From contig JALZUD010000055.1 in assembly GCA_023301725.1 (NCBI GenBank), positions 39,255 to 103,254 of the forward strand: a DNA stretch of 64,000 nt, written 5' to 3'. Shown here in pieces: positions 17,683 through 26,966 of the stretch. The notes below the pieces were generated by a model. That model ran no database searches and had not been told where the DNA came from. It saw only the letters and a program-made list of their open reading frames with translations. Each line of letters starts with the position of its first letter. Position 1 is the first letter of the stretch. The position numbers were made by a program, and so were the translations under genes. Source of the stretch: Granulosicoccus sp. (GTDB lineage: Bacteria; Pseudomonadota; Gammaproteobacteria; Granulosicoccales; Granulosicoccaceae).

Positions 17683-18908
17683 TGCTACTCGACTTCCATG
17701 ACAAATTACGCGCTGCTGGCATTGCCGTCTCACTCAGTGAATGGCTGCTTCTCATGCGCGGTCTTAGCATGGGTCTGGGCACCCTTGACATTGATCGATT
17801 CTATGCATTTACGCGCTTAACACTGATAAAGAACGAAGCCTTGTACGACCGATTCGATCAGGTGTTTTCACTCTATTGGAACGGACAAACGCAGGCCTTT
17901 AACGAACTGATTGACTCTCTAAAAACACCGATTCCGGAAGATTGGCTGCGCAAGCTCGATAAGGACGCACTCAGTGAAGAACAGAAAGCTCAAGTAGAGG
18001 CACTAGGCGGTTGGGACAAATTAATGGAAACCCTTGCAACACGACTTCAAGAGCAAAACGAAGAACATCATGGTGGTAGCCGCTGGATTGGCACCGGTGG
18101 CACCTCACCCTTTGGTCACAGTGGATTCAACCCGGAAGGCATTCGTATTGGTGCTGCAGCAAAGCGTCAAGGCAAAGCTGTAAAGGTCTGGGAAAAACGT
18201 CAATACAAAGATCTGGATGGCACCACACAACTTGGCACGCGGAACTTTAAAATGGCGCTACGTAAACTTCGCCATCTTGCTCGTGATGGTCGACCAGATT
18301 CGCTTGATCTGGACACCACCATCCGTGCTACTGCCAAGAACGCTGGTCTACTTGATATTCACATGCGCGCTGAACGTCAAAACGCAATGAAGGTGCTCCT
18401 GTTAATTGATATTGGCGGGTCAATGGATCATCACGCAAAGATCAGTGAAATGCTGTTTTCCGCGGCAAGAACTGAATTCAAACGCCTTGACACCTTCTGG
18501 TTTCACAACTTTATTTATGAGCGTGTCTGGCAGCACAACGCAAGGCGTCACACGCAAAGCACAAGCACCGTGGAACTGATGCGATTGTTCGGCCGCGATC
18601 ATCGACTCATCATCGTGGGCGATGCCACAATGAGTCCGTACGAAATTGCCGTACCCGGAGGCAGCGTGGAACACTGGAATGAAGAGCCTGGCGCTTTATG
18701 GCTTAAGCGTTTGCAAAGCGTATTTCCCCATTGCGTCTGGCTGAACCCTGAGGAGCAGCAGTGGTGGAACAGCACCCCATCAATACGAATGACTCAAGAA
18801 CTCATGCAAAATCGCATGTACCCTCTGTCGCTTGATGGTTTGAGTGATGCTATTAGCACATTGAAAACACCCATTAACCCCGTGTCGTTCAACGACAACA
18901 ATGATTAG
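17682..18908 (+). CDS. VWA domain protein, CoxE-like partner of MoxR
   Basis: A 408-residue cytoplasmic protein. The N-terminal helical half (FHDKLRAAGIAVSLSEWLLL onwards) is typical of CoxE/YehP-like proteins. A Gly-rich middle (GTGGTSPFGHSGFNPEGIRIG) leads to a von Willebrand A domain whose MIDAS reads LLIDIGGSMD, with Gly in place of the first Ser of DxSxS, as is common in this subgroup. The second acidic loop is LIIVGDATMSPYEI. Such proteins work with the adjacent MoxR ATPase, here overlapping by one base. The substrate complex is unknown. Confidence 0.88.
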   Translation: MLLDFHDKLRAAGIAVSLSEWLLLMRGLSMGLGTLDIDRFYAFTRLTLIKNEALYDRFDQVFSLYWNGQTQAFNELIDSLKTPIPEDWLRKLDKDALSEEQKAQVEALGGWDKLMETLATRLQEQNEEHHGGSRWIGTGGTSPFGHSGFNPEGIRIGAAAKRQGKAVKVWEKRQYKDLDGTTQLGTRNFKMALRKLRHLARDGRPDSLDLDTTIRATAKNAGLLDIHMRAERQNAMKVLLLIDIGGSMDHHAKISEMLFSAARTEFKRLDTFWFHNFIYERVWQHNARRHTQSTSTVELMRLFGRDHRLIIVGDATMSPYEIAVPGGSVEHWNEEPGALWLKRLQSVFPHCVWLNPEEQQWWNSTPSIRMTQELMQNRMYPLSLDGLSDAISTLKTPINPVSFNDNND

Positions 18909-18917
18909 TTACAATTT

Positions 18918-19979
18918 ATGACCCAACGCTATGCCGTGCTGCTACTGCCTTCGGCCAATCGCGTCTATCGCGTTGCCGCTCAACATATTGCCACTACCGA
19001 ACTGGCAGCCTTAAGCCACGCTATGCCGGAGGCTGCGATAAGCGATGTACAAAGTGAACTCATTGGCAGTGTGCCGTACATGACATTCAGTGCTAACACT
19101 CTTAGTACAAAAAGCATCGCTCTACTGTCAAATCTGTCCAGCCTGTACGCGTTATTCAGCGTTAGCAACAGTCCCTCGAATGTACAACTTACGCCTATCA
19201 CCCTTGAACGACTTGACCGTTATCCAAGTGATCTTTTAAGTATTTTAAAGTTTGCTGGCAAAACAAATGAGCAATTTACAAAACTGCTGATCAACCTCAC
19301 CCTGCTAGCTTCAAACTATTTACCAGAGGCCTATGGTGATAAAGACAAGACACCCAACATACGCCTACTAGATCCACTATGTGGCCGCGGAACCAGCCTT
19401 AACCAGGCACTCATGTACGGTTTTGATGTAGCGGGTGTAGAAATCGATAGACGCGATTTTGATACGTATGGTCTTTTCATTAATCGCTGGTTAAAAGACA
19501 ACAGACTCAAGCATCAATCAAAAACCATAGAGCTTAAACGCGACAATACGACTCAATCGCATCGTCATCAGATTACTCTTGGAGAAAACAAAGAAGCCTT
19601 CAAAGCGGGTGCCGTTCAGCAGATAGAATTTGTGCTGGGTGACACGCTTCAAAGTGCAGAACACTTTAAGAAAAAAAGTGTTGAATTGATCGTTGCAGAT
19701 CTGCCGTATGGCATCAAACATGGCAATCAATCCTTGAAAGGACTTAGCAAATCACCATTATCACTTCTGGAACAAGCAATACCTGTATGGGCAACATTGC
19801 TGAAACCGGGAGGGGCAATGGGCTTAGCCTGGAATACCTATCTAGCCAAAAAATCCGAGTTGATACTCCTACTCGAAGACGCTGGCCTAAAAATCTACGA
19901 ACCTACTTTGGGTAATGACTTTCGCCATCGCGTCGATCAGGCCATTATGCGGGATCTTGTTATTGCAGTTCGTGTCTAG
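18918..19979 (+). CDS. TRM11-like nucleic-acid methyltransferase
   Basis: A 353-residue SAM-dependent methyltransferase, most likely acting on RNA. The N-terminal 140 residues are not recognised. The catalytic domain has motif I LLDPLCGRGTSLNQAL, the acidic strand VAGVEIDRRDFDTYG and catalytic motif IV VADLPYGI (a DPPY-type box), as in TRM11/RlmKL-type guanosine-N2 enzymes. A C-terminal strand pair (MGLAWNTYLAK, LIYEPTLGNDFRHRVDQ-like) completes the fold. It starts 9 bases after the VWA gene and is the last gene of the operon. The target nucleotide is unknown. Confidence 0.75.
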   Translation: MTQRYAVLLLPSANRVYRVAAQHIATTELAALSHAMPEAAISDVQSELIGSVPYMTFSANTLSTKSIALLSNLSSLYALFSVSNSPSNVQLTPITLERLDRYPSDLLSILKFAGKTNEQFTKLLINLTLLASNYLPEAYGDKDKTPNIRLLDPLCGRGTSLNQALMYGFDVAGVEIDRRDFDTYGLFINRWLKDNRLKHQSKTIELKRDNTTQSHRHQITLGENKEAFKAGAVQQIEFVLGDTLQSAEHFKKKSVELIVADLPYGIKHGNQSLKGLSKSPLSLLEQAIPVWATLLKPGGAMGLAWNTYLAKKSELILLLEDAGLKIYEPTLGNDFRHRVDQAIMRDLVIAVRV

Positions 19980-20208
19980 TAGATCACAGTTTGTACCTGA
20001 ACAATCCGACTTTCAGGAACAGTTATTGCTCCCCTCATTGTTAGCGGGTGGCATCACATACACTTCGGACAACTATTTCAGACGGTTCAAACCGTATACA
20101 CGTACAGCCGAAGATCCCTGATGCCATCTGCTACTTCAAGGAGTGTGATTTCACCACAACTGCTAACTTAGTTGATCTTGGGTTAAGACCATCAGTACGC
20201 GATCGGAG

Positions 20209-21954
20209 CTATTCAGCTGGATAGGCATTTAACAACCGACGAACATCCAGCAATATGGCTTGATCGGGACCTCGACTATTAACCAGCTCAAGGCCAGTAA
20301 TCGCGTGCTGCACCAGAACGTCAAGAGTACGCGCAGAATTTTGTGTAAGACTTAGCAAACTACCTGTGCAAGCTACAGCAGAAACTTGATTTTCACCCGA
20401 AACTTTAGATGATTCAAGACACCGCTGCATCACTTTTCGAGCTACAACATAAGCTTGAGATTGCTGCTTGTGCCGAAACAGAAATGCATACCGATTAGCA
20501 GTCAAAGCACAAACGTGATTTTCTGGTGGAAGAAGAGTTGCCAACGTGATACGCACTCGCTCGGCCAGTTCTGGGTTTGAAGACACAGGTGATAGCTGGT
20601 TTTGCACATCTCGAGCAAACACGTCGAGCAATAATAAACTAACGTGACTATTAACTTCCCCGCCGGGGGCGACATCCATTGATGCAGTAACAGCCTCCTG
20701 CAAAGAGCGTTGAGCACTTAACAGTAAGGTGTCTGATCGCGCGTGCAACTTATGCTGTTCGATAATCTGCCTGACTATTCCTGCAGCATCGTTATTTTGT
20801 TGTAGAACGGTCACGTTGTCAGTTTCAATGGGCACCACACGAGGGGTGAAGCGCACCAGACTCGTACCATCAATCTCCATGCTCGAATGCAGGTAGTCAA
20901 CGTCTATCTGTTCACCATTAGGAAGGTGCCATGTGGCTTCAAGTAACTGAGCGCCATCTTTTGTTTCAGCATTCTCGCCCATCAATTGCACCAGAGGATA
21001 ACCAATGAGTACATTCGCGTCAGCGAGTCCTAATTGCACCACAGCCAGCGGATTCACGTACACCACTTTTTGATCAAATCCAACAAGAATCACAGCGCCG
21101 GCGATATTCTGCAACACGGACTCGAGTAAAGAACGCTCAGCGTGCACCTGTCTGGTCTTTTTTGTCAGTCGACTGATGGCATCAATTCTGGCCAGCAACA
21201 AACTGCTGGATTCGTTCTTGAACATACATTCAATAGCACCCGCACTCAGGCTCTGCTTGATGATGTGATCACTGTATGTGCCAGTGAGTATGGTGCACAC
21301 GATGTCGCCAGTGTCTTTGCTAGCAATAAGTTCCTGGCATAACACGTCCCCTGTTGTGTCAGACAGGTAGAAATCCAGAACGGCAACGTCAAAAGTGTGA
21401 TGTTTTGCCATGGACATCGCCTCGGCATGGGATGCAGCTAACGCCACCTTATAACCTTGAGACTCAAACAAATCTCTAAGTGAATATCGGATTGTCGCAG
21501 AGTCGTCGACAATCAGTAGGCGTACACCTCGATGCTCTTCGCGTCCGTTGGGGGCTAATAATTTCTCTGGAGCATCGTCTATTAAAGAATTGAGCACATC
21601 GCCCAGCTCATAATATTTTTTCCAGGAAAGCAGCGCGCTAGAATCTCTGGCAGCTACCCAAGCCCGAGTCTCTGCTCGCATATCCGTTGACATGACAACG
21701 ACAGGCAAACCCTTATGGTCGTGGTTTTCTAGTTGCTCAGAGAACGCTTGCGCGTCTTTCTGGGTTGTCGTGGGCCAGCCATAGACAACAGCGCTATATT
21801 CGGAACCATAATGCTGAAATTGAACATCAAGCAGACTTTCCGCCTCTTCGAAGCTTTCACACGCGTCCACAGCGAATCCTAGCGATCCAGCGTGTTTTGC
21901 CATGACATGTCGCATGGTGGCCGATTGTTCGACAAAGAGTAAACGTTGAGTCAT
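20209..21954 (-). CDS. Two-receiver signalling protein with PAS and degenerate GGDEF domains
   Basis: A 581-residue cytoplasmic protein. The first receiver-like domain (about residues 1-125) lacks the phospho-acceptor: LFVEQSATMR has Glu instead of the acidic pair, and AVVYGWP has no Asp. The second receiver (about 145-265) is intact, with LLIVDDSATIR, AVLDFYLSD and a C-terminal K. A coiled linker then leads to a PAS domain (LQNIAGAVILVGFDQKVVYVN). The last 170 residues keep the GGDEF-like fold pattern, but the active loop reads CALTANRYAFLF with no GGDEF, so cyclase activity is unlikely. It may be a c-di-GMP-blind signalling adaptor. It is divergent from the P450 gene. Confidence 0.78.
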   Translation of the reverse strand: MTQRLLFVEQSATMRHVMAKHAGSLGFAVDACESFEEAESLLDVQFQHYGSEYSAVVYGWPTTTQKDAQAFSEQLENHDHKGLPVVVMSTDMRAETRAWVAARDSSALLSWKKYYELGDVLNSLIDDAPEKLLAPNGREEHRGVRLLIVDDSATIRYSLRDLFESQGYKVALAASHAEAMSMAKHHTFDVAVLDFYLSDTTGDVLCQELIASKDTGDIVCTILTGTYSDHIIKQSLSAGAIECMFKNESSSLLLARIDAISRLTKKTRQVHAERSLLESVLQNIAGAVILVGFDQKVVYVNPLAVVQLGLADANVLIGYPLVQLMGENAETKDGAQLLEATWHLPNGEQIDVDYLHSSMEIDGTSLVRFTPRVVPIETDNVTVLQQNNDAAGIVRQIIEQHKLHARSDTLLLSAQRSLQEAVTASMDVAPGGEVNSHVSLLLLDVFARDVQNQLSPVSSNPELAERVRITLATLLPPENHVCALTANRYAFLFRHKQQSQAYVVARKVMQRCLESSKVSGENQVSAVACTGSLLSLTQNSARTLDVLVQHAITGLELVNSRGPDQAILLDVRRLLNAYPAE

Positions 21955-22059
21955 TTAGAACTAAGATGCAAGTTTTCAGGCAATGGTTTTAGCAAAAGCT
22001 GCAGCGTGTGATTATCATCACTCTGCAAGAACCGCACACGTTAACCCATGTCGATAGCC

Positions 22060-22082
22060 TTCACGGCAATTGAATCCGTGAA
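22060..22082. promoter_or_regulatory. Inverted repeat upstream of the P450 gene, candidate operator
   Basis: TTCACGG (22060-22066) and CCGTGAA (22076-22082) are exact reverse complements around a 9-nt spacer, ending 30 bases before the P450 ATG. The position and 23-bp size fit an operator of a dimeric regulator. No regulator gene is adjacent other than the receiver protein on the opposite strand, which has no DNA-binding domain. Confidence 0.45.
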
Positions 22083-22112
22083 CCGTCCCACAAATCTGAT
22101 CTATGGTGGCCC

Positions 22113-23354
22113 ATGGTCTCGAAAAAAGCACTAAAAAATTCCATTCTGCAGGATCCCCGAGCGACAGACTTTGTTGCAAACCCCTATTTACGGTATTCGC
22201 AATGGCACAGCCTAGATGCGCCAGTATTCTGGGAAAATTACGGATTCTGGTGCCTACTGAATTTTGATGCTGTTAGCGGGACATTACGAGATCGAAGGTT
22301 TGCACGGTTACCGCCTGCAGGGCATGAGCTTGCTCCCCCACCACCACACCTTCAGGAGTTCGCAAAAGCCGAGCGCTACTCTCTGCTGGCGATGGAACCG
22401 CCTGCGCATACCCAATTGCGCAAATTAGTCAACAAGGCATTTGTTTCTCGACAGATTGATGCCATGGAGCCATTTATAAAACAAATAGCCCACAGCAGCA
22501 TTGATCACTTTGAAGGCACGGGAGCCGTTGAACTTCTAGAGCATTACGCCACTCCCCTTCCGCTCAGGGTCATTACGCGAGTTCTGGGTATACCTGAGGA
22601 AGCTGGCCCACAATTGTTGGCTTGGTCGCACGCCATGGTCAAGGTCTACACCATGACCCAGTCATTTGAAGATGAGATTACAGCCAATACGGCGGCTGCA
22701 GAATTTTACGCATTTCTGGAGGATATGATTGCATCAAAACGCCGTAATCCTGATGACGGATTACTCTCGCATATGATTACCGCTCGCGACGAGACGCAAT
22801 CAATTAGTGACGACGAAATTATATGTGTGTCGATATTGCTGCTCAATGCAGGACATGAAGCTACTGTGCATCAACTGGGCAATATGACTGCCACCTTGCT
22901 CACGCATTACGCCGGTGAGCGCCGCGCACTATTACTCGATGCATTGAAAGACGAGGTAACAGCCGACGCTATCGTTGCAGAGTCACTGCGTTTTGCTGCA
23001 CCGTTACATCTGTTCACACGATATGCACAGGAAGATCTCACCCTTGGGGGCGATGTGCACATAGCAAAGGGTGACCAAATTGGCTTACTGTTGGCAGCGG
23101 CCAACAGATGCCCCAAAAAATTTAGCGAAGCAAACACATTCATGCCAGAGCGGCCAGACTCAGCACACTTATCGTTGGGCGCTGGACTTCACTACTGCAT
23201 TGGGGCATTGCTCTCAAAAATGGAGCTTCGCATTGCAACGCAAGTTCTGTTTCAACGGCTGCCCGAACTAATGCTCGCCGACGAACCTCAATTTCAGGAC
23301 ACCTATCACTTTCATGGCCTTCAATCGTTGCATGTAAAGTGGTCGTTACTCTAG
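22113..23354 (+). CDS. Cytochrome P450
   Basis: A 413-residue soluble bacterial P450 (class I type). It has an I-helix LLLNAGHEATVHQ with the acid-Thr pair that activates oxygen, the ExxR motif in VAESLRFAAPLHLFTR, and the haem-binding segment LSLGAGLHYCIGALL, with the thiolate Cys near residue 362. The usual Phe of FGxGxH is replaced by Leu. MEPPAHTQLRKLVNKAF is the conserved C-helix. There is no ferredoxin or reductase next to it; fdxA at 57190 is a different ferredoxin type. The substrate is unknown. A palindrome lies just upstream. Confidence 0.93.
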   Translation: MVSKKALKNSILQDPRATDFVANPYLRYSQWHSLDAPVFWENYGFWCLLNFDAVSGTLRDRRFARLPPAGHELAPPPPHLQEFAKAERYSLLAMEPPAHTQLRKLVNKAFVSRQIDAMEPFIKQIAHSSIDHFEGTGAVELLEHYATPLPLRVITRVLGIPEEAGPQLLAWSHAMVKVYTMTQSFEDEITANTAAAEFYAFLEDMIASKRRNPDDGLLSHMITARDETQSISDDEIICVSILLLNAGHEATVHQLGNMTATLLTHYAGERRALLLDALKDEVTADAIVAESLRFAAPLHLFTRYAQEDLTLGGDVHIAKGDQIGLLLAAANRCPKKFSEANTFMPERPDSAHLSLGAGLHYCIGALLSKMELRIATQVLFQRLPELMLADEPQFQDTYHFHGLQSLHVKWSLL

Positions 23355-23357
23355 CTA

Positions 23358-24644
23358 TTAGCCCCCCAATAATCCACGAAAGGGTTGCACACCCACAGTG
23401 TCGCCTGGATTCACTTCACTCACACTGGCATCTATGACGATAAGGCAGTTCGCCTGACTCATCGAGCTCAGCCGCCCAGCACCCTGCTTACCAGTCGATT
23501 CAACCAACAGAGAGCCTGTACTGTCCACACGCATAATGCCTCGTTGATACTCAACACGACCAAGAGTTTTACGCAGCTTTGATTGGGCAACGGCCTTAAG
23601 GGTTAGGGTTTCTAGGTCGTGCATACCGGAGAGGCGACGTAGCGCAGGTTTAACGAATTCGAGAAACGTCACCATGACGGCAACCGGATTACCGGGTAAA
23701 CCGAAAAAGGCGGCATCACCGATTTGCCCAAACGCCAGAGGGCGACCAGGTCGCATCGCGATCTTCCAGAAATGTACACGGCCCAACTCATGAAAAACCC
23801 GCGTGACAAAATCAGCATCACCTGCAGAGACACCACCTGAACTGACAACAACATCAGCTATGGAGGCCGCCTGTTGCAGCGCCTTACGTGTCTCGTTTTC
23901 GTTATCACCCACAATACCCATGTCTATTACGTCAACGCCCATTTCCTGTAGGAGACTGGCAAGCGTATAGCGATTACTATCGAATAGTTTGCCAGGCTCT
24001 AAAGATTGGACCGGCGTGTGCTCATCGAGTGCTACCAGTTCATCACCCGTGGTAAAGAACGCTACTTTGAGTTTCCGACAAACTGATACCTTGGCAATAC
24101 CGAGAGAGGCAATAACACCTATATCAGCGGCTTCAAGACGTTTTCCAGCGGACAGCACAAGTTGCCCTTGTTGTACGTCTTCGCCTGCTTGACGAACGTT
24201 CTTGCCCGCTACCACGTCACTGTCTATCGACACTTGAGAGTCGCTGGCATTGGCATGCTCTTGGATAACAACCGTGTCACACCCCTGCGGCATGATAGCG
24301 CCGGTAAAGATGCGTACCGCCTGACCTGCCTGTACAACGCCTTCAAAGGGTTGCCCTGCGAAAGCGGTACCCACAAGCTCCAGCTGAGCAATACCGCTAA
24401 CAGGCACACTGATCGCGTTTATGGCATAACCATCCATAGCTGAATTCGCATGTGATGGCACGTTAATGCTCGACATAACATCTCTGGCCAGCACTCGCCC
24501 CAAGCCGTCACGCAAGCCGATAACCTGAATATCGATAATGGGTTCTAGCGCCGCGAGAAGTTTGGACCGAGCCTGTGCGACAGGTAATAATTGCGGCTCG
24601 ACATCATCATCGCAAGACGCTATTTTTTCTATTTTATCGATCAT
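23358..24644 (-). CDS. moeA: Molybdopterin molybdenumtransferase MoeA (copy 1)
   Basis: A 428-residue cytoplasmic enzyme inserting molybdate into adenylated molybdopterin. The motifs are intact: HANSAMDGYAI, VFFTTGDELVAL, ISSGGVSAGDADF-type loop (VVSSGGVSAGDADFV) and PGRPLAFGQ...FFGLPGNPVAVM. The C-terminal domain with LGRVEYQRGIM is also normal. It is the third gene of gshA-mobA-moeA, overlapping mobA by 4 bases. A second full-length MoeA is encoded at 41436, so one of the two may be specialised, for example for tungsten or for a particular cofactor. Confidence 0.95.
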   Translation of the reverse strand: MIDKIEKIASCDDDVEPQLLPVAQARSKLLAALEPIIDIQVIGLRDGLGRVLARDVMSSINVPSHANSAMDGYAINAISVPVSGIAQLELVGTAFAGQPFEGVVQAGQAVRIFTGAIMPQGCDTVVIQEHANASDSQVSIDSDVVAGKNVRQAGEDVQQGQLVLSAGKRLEAADIGVIASLGIAKVSVCRKLKVAFFTTGDELVALDEHTPVQSLEPGKLFDSNRYTLASLLQEMGVDVIDMGIVGDNENETRKALQQAASIADVVVSSGGVSAGDADFVTRVFHELGRVHFWKIAMRPGRPLAFGQIGDAAFFGLPGNPVAVMVTFLEFVKPALRRLSGMHDLETLTLKAVAQSKLRKTLGRVEYQRGIMRVDSTGSLLVESTGKQGAGRLSSMSQANCLIVIDASVSEVNPGDTVGVQPFRGLLGG

Positions 24645-25273
24645 TTGAGCATCTCCTGCTCGGCAGCTTGTAGCTCCTCTTCGGTGTTAATGTTACGAAA
24701 CGAATTAGAGAAATGTCGTGCGTCTACTTCAACCATTTTTTGATCAAGAAACCATCGATCAATTTTACGTTCGCCACTGTCAAGAAAGGCATCAAGAGAG
24801 TCTTTTACTCGAGTGTTAACGATAGAGAACACAGGCTGCAATCGCTCACCATCATGAGCCACGGCGACGTCTGCATCAGTTGCCTTGCATCGTTCTACCA
24901 ATGCATCAATTAACCCAGCTTGCAAAAAAGGGCTATCACAAGGGCACATCAACACGTACGATGTTTGCAGGCTTTCGATCGCTGCACTCAATCCAGCCAG
25001 TGGCCCAAGATGTCCGCTGCGTGTATCTGGAATAACCTGAACACCATCGACACTCAATTTTGCATACGCATCCACATTACGATTCGCATTAATAACGCAC
25101 TGAGACACTCTGTTCAAAAGTACGCTTAATGCATAGCTCGCCATTGGCTTGCCATTGAGTAGCATCAGCCCTTTATCTTGACCTTGCATACGTCTGGCCA
25201 GACCACCAGCAAGCAACACGGCTCCAACGCTGTCGTGCTTCGCTTGATTCGCTAAAGGCTGAGTTTCAGACAT
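24641..25273 (-). CDS. mobA: Molybdenum cofactor guanylyltransferase MobA
   Basis: A 210-residue enzyme that attaches GMP to Mo-molybdopterin, making the MGD cofactor used by DMSO-reductase-family enzymes. The N-terminal GTP loop is VLLAGGLARRMQGQDKGL, followed by PVxS-like residues. The metal-binding segment is VLMCPCDSPFLQ (Asp of the DxP box), and DGERLQPVFSI is the conserved middle motif. It is coupled to moeA (ATGA overlap) and its start overlaps the gshA stop by 8 bases. No molybdoenzyme gene lies in the window. Confidence 0.93.
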   Translation of the reverse strand: MSETQPLANQAKHDSVGAVLLAGGLARRMQGQDKGLMLLNGKPMASYALSVLLNRVSQCVINANRNVDAYAKLSVDGVQVIPDTRSGHLGPLAGLSAAIESLQTSYVLMCPCDSPFLQAGLIDALVERCKATDADVAVAHDGERLQPVFSIVNTRVKDSLDAFLDSGERKIDRWFLDQKMVEVDARHFSNSFRNINTEEELQAAEQEMLK

Positions 25274-26915
25274 CAGCAGTTTCTTTGTGTTTTATCTGAT
25301 CAAGGTAAGCCGCCAGATATTCGTCGAAGCTACCGGTATCCCCTTGCTCAAGCTGTTCCTGTTTGCGTATAGATTCGGTTACCTTACTTTCCAGAAGCGC
25401 ATTGATGGCTTCATCTTTTGGCGAAAGTTTAAAGTGCTCATGATGTTTTGCCGACCACTCTTGAGCATGCTCAAAAAATGAGCCTGTTTGTTTTATGCCT
25501 TTCAATATGTTGGCAGACGGCGTTTTTTCAGGATCGTTTAGCTTGTCTAATTGTTGTTGCAGCGTACGGACATAAATGGGCTCTTCAAGGTCTTTGTCTA
25601 ACCACTGCGCAAGGGATTCGATAGAATTCAGAATGCTCTTGCCCCATTGCTGTAAGCCGATTTCGCCAGTCGAGGTTTCGAGCTGCAAACCTGGCTCTCT
25701 TCCACGGTAAGCCACCGTCTGAACATTACGTGCACAACGTTGCACATCTTTAGCATCCAATGACTGTGGTGGCGATAACCAAGCAAACATCATCAACATT
25801 TCAAGCATGGCCACCTGCGACAGCTCCAATCCATTGGGCTCTAAAATATTGACATCTACCGAGCGTAGTTCGAGGTAACGGATACCACGTTCTTGGAGAG
25901 CCTTTATCGGTAATTCACCATCCTTAGCGATCTGTTTCGGGCGAACGGAACTGTAATATTCATTTTCGATTTGCAGCCGCGATGTACTCAATTGCTTGTG
26001 CTTGCCGTGCTCATCGCGCAAGCCCATGGCTTCATAGGCGGGATGAGAAGAATTGACATGAGCAATGACATCTTTGATGTAAGTATCGACAGAGTTATGG
26101 CAGACACTTAAATCGATGGGTTGATCTTCTCTGTACCGGTAACCAATATTACTCATACGCAGTGAGGTACCAAAGGGTGCAAAGCGTGTGGTGCTGTTCC
26201 ATTCTTGCAAATCATCACCCTCGCCTTCACCGAGAAAACTGGTACAGATGGCAGGTGATGCGCCAAAAAGATAAGGCACCAGCCAGCCCACCTGCAACAG
26301 GTTTTGTGTCATCTCAAAATAGCCTGTGGTGCGCGCTGATTGTTTTTGAGTACCATTGAGCGCATCCCAACGATCAGTACAATCTTGCTGACTTAGCGAC
26401 TCAGCATTGGTTGCTTCACGTAATAACCAAGCTGCATCAGGCATCGAAAAATTGAAATGCACACCCGCGATAGCCTGCATTCGCCGGCCGTATCGCAAGC
26501 CCAGCCCGCGCCGGTAAGCGTGCTTCATCTGGCCGCTATAGGAGCTTCCATATTCACCGATTCTTACACTCTTGGCGGCGTTCAGGATACACGGCATACT
26601 GGTGTTCCAGATATGCTCATTCTCGGGTAATCTGCTGACTATGAATTGATGGACGGAATTCAGAAAACTCATGGCCTGTGTGGCAGAGTCACAAGGCGGT
26701 GTTACCATTTCCAACAACGCTTCGGAGAAGTCTGTCGTTATAAACGGGTGTGTTAAGGCACGACCTAGTGCTATGGGATGATCCTGCTGTGAGATACCCC
26801 CGCTTAGCCCAACGCGCAAACATTCCTTTTCAAGGCCAATCTGTCGACCCGCGAACATCCCAGGAGTACAGCTTTTTACTAGTTGGTCGGTTTTTTTTCT
26901 GACTTCGGAATACAC
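25266..26915 (-). CDS. gshA: Glutamate-cysteine ligase GshA
   Basis: A 549-residue enzyme catalysing the first step of glutathione synthesis, of the proteobacterial type I family (E. coli protein about 518 residues). Recognisable segments are IGLEKECLRV near the N-terminus, FITTDFSEALLEMVTPP, NTSMPCIL, GVHFNFSMPDAAW, FGTSLRMSNIGYR and RYLELRSVDVN. The GTG start at 26915 places IGLEKECLRV at the normal distance. The C-terminus is Lys/Glu rich. It leads the gshA-mobA-moeA transcript and is divergent from the esterase gene. Confidence 0.96.
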   Translation of the reverse strand: MYSEVRKKTDQLVKSCTPGMFAGRQIGLEKECLRVGLSGGISQQDHPIALGRALTHPFITTDFSEALLEMVTPPCDSATQAMSFLNSVHQFIVSRLPENEHIWNTSMPCILNAAKSVRIGEYGSSYSGQMKHAYRRGLGLRYGRRMQAIAGVHFNFSMPDAAWLLREATNAESLSQQDCTDRWDALNGTQKQSARTTGYFEMTQNLLQVGWLVPYLFGASPAICTSFLGEGEGDDLQEWNSTTRFAPFGTSLRMSNIGYRYREDQPIDLSVCHNSVDTYIKDVIAHVNSSHPAYEAMGLRDEHGKHKQLSTSRLQIENEYYSSVRPKQIAKDGELPIKALQERGIRYLELRSVDVNILEPNGLELSQVAMLEMLMMFAWLSPPQSLDAKDVQRCARNVQTVAYRGREPGLQLETSTGEIGLQQWGKSILNSIESLAQWLDKDLEEPIYVRTLQQQLDKLNDPEKTPSANILKGIKQTGSFFEHAQEWSAKHHEHFKLSPKDEAINALLESKVTESIRKQEQLEQGDTGSFDEYLAAYLDQIKHKETADV

Positions 26916-26966
26916 AATGAATATCCTACGGCAATATCCCAGAATTGTAACCCAGCCACCAGCCTC

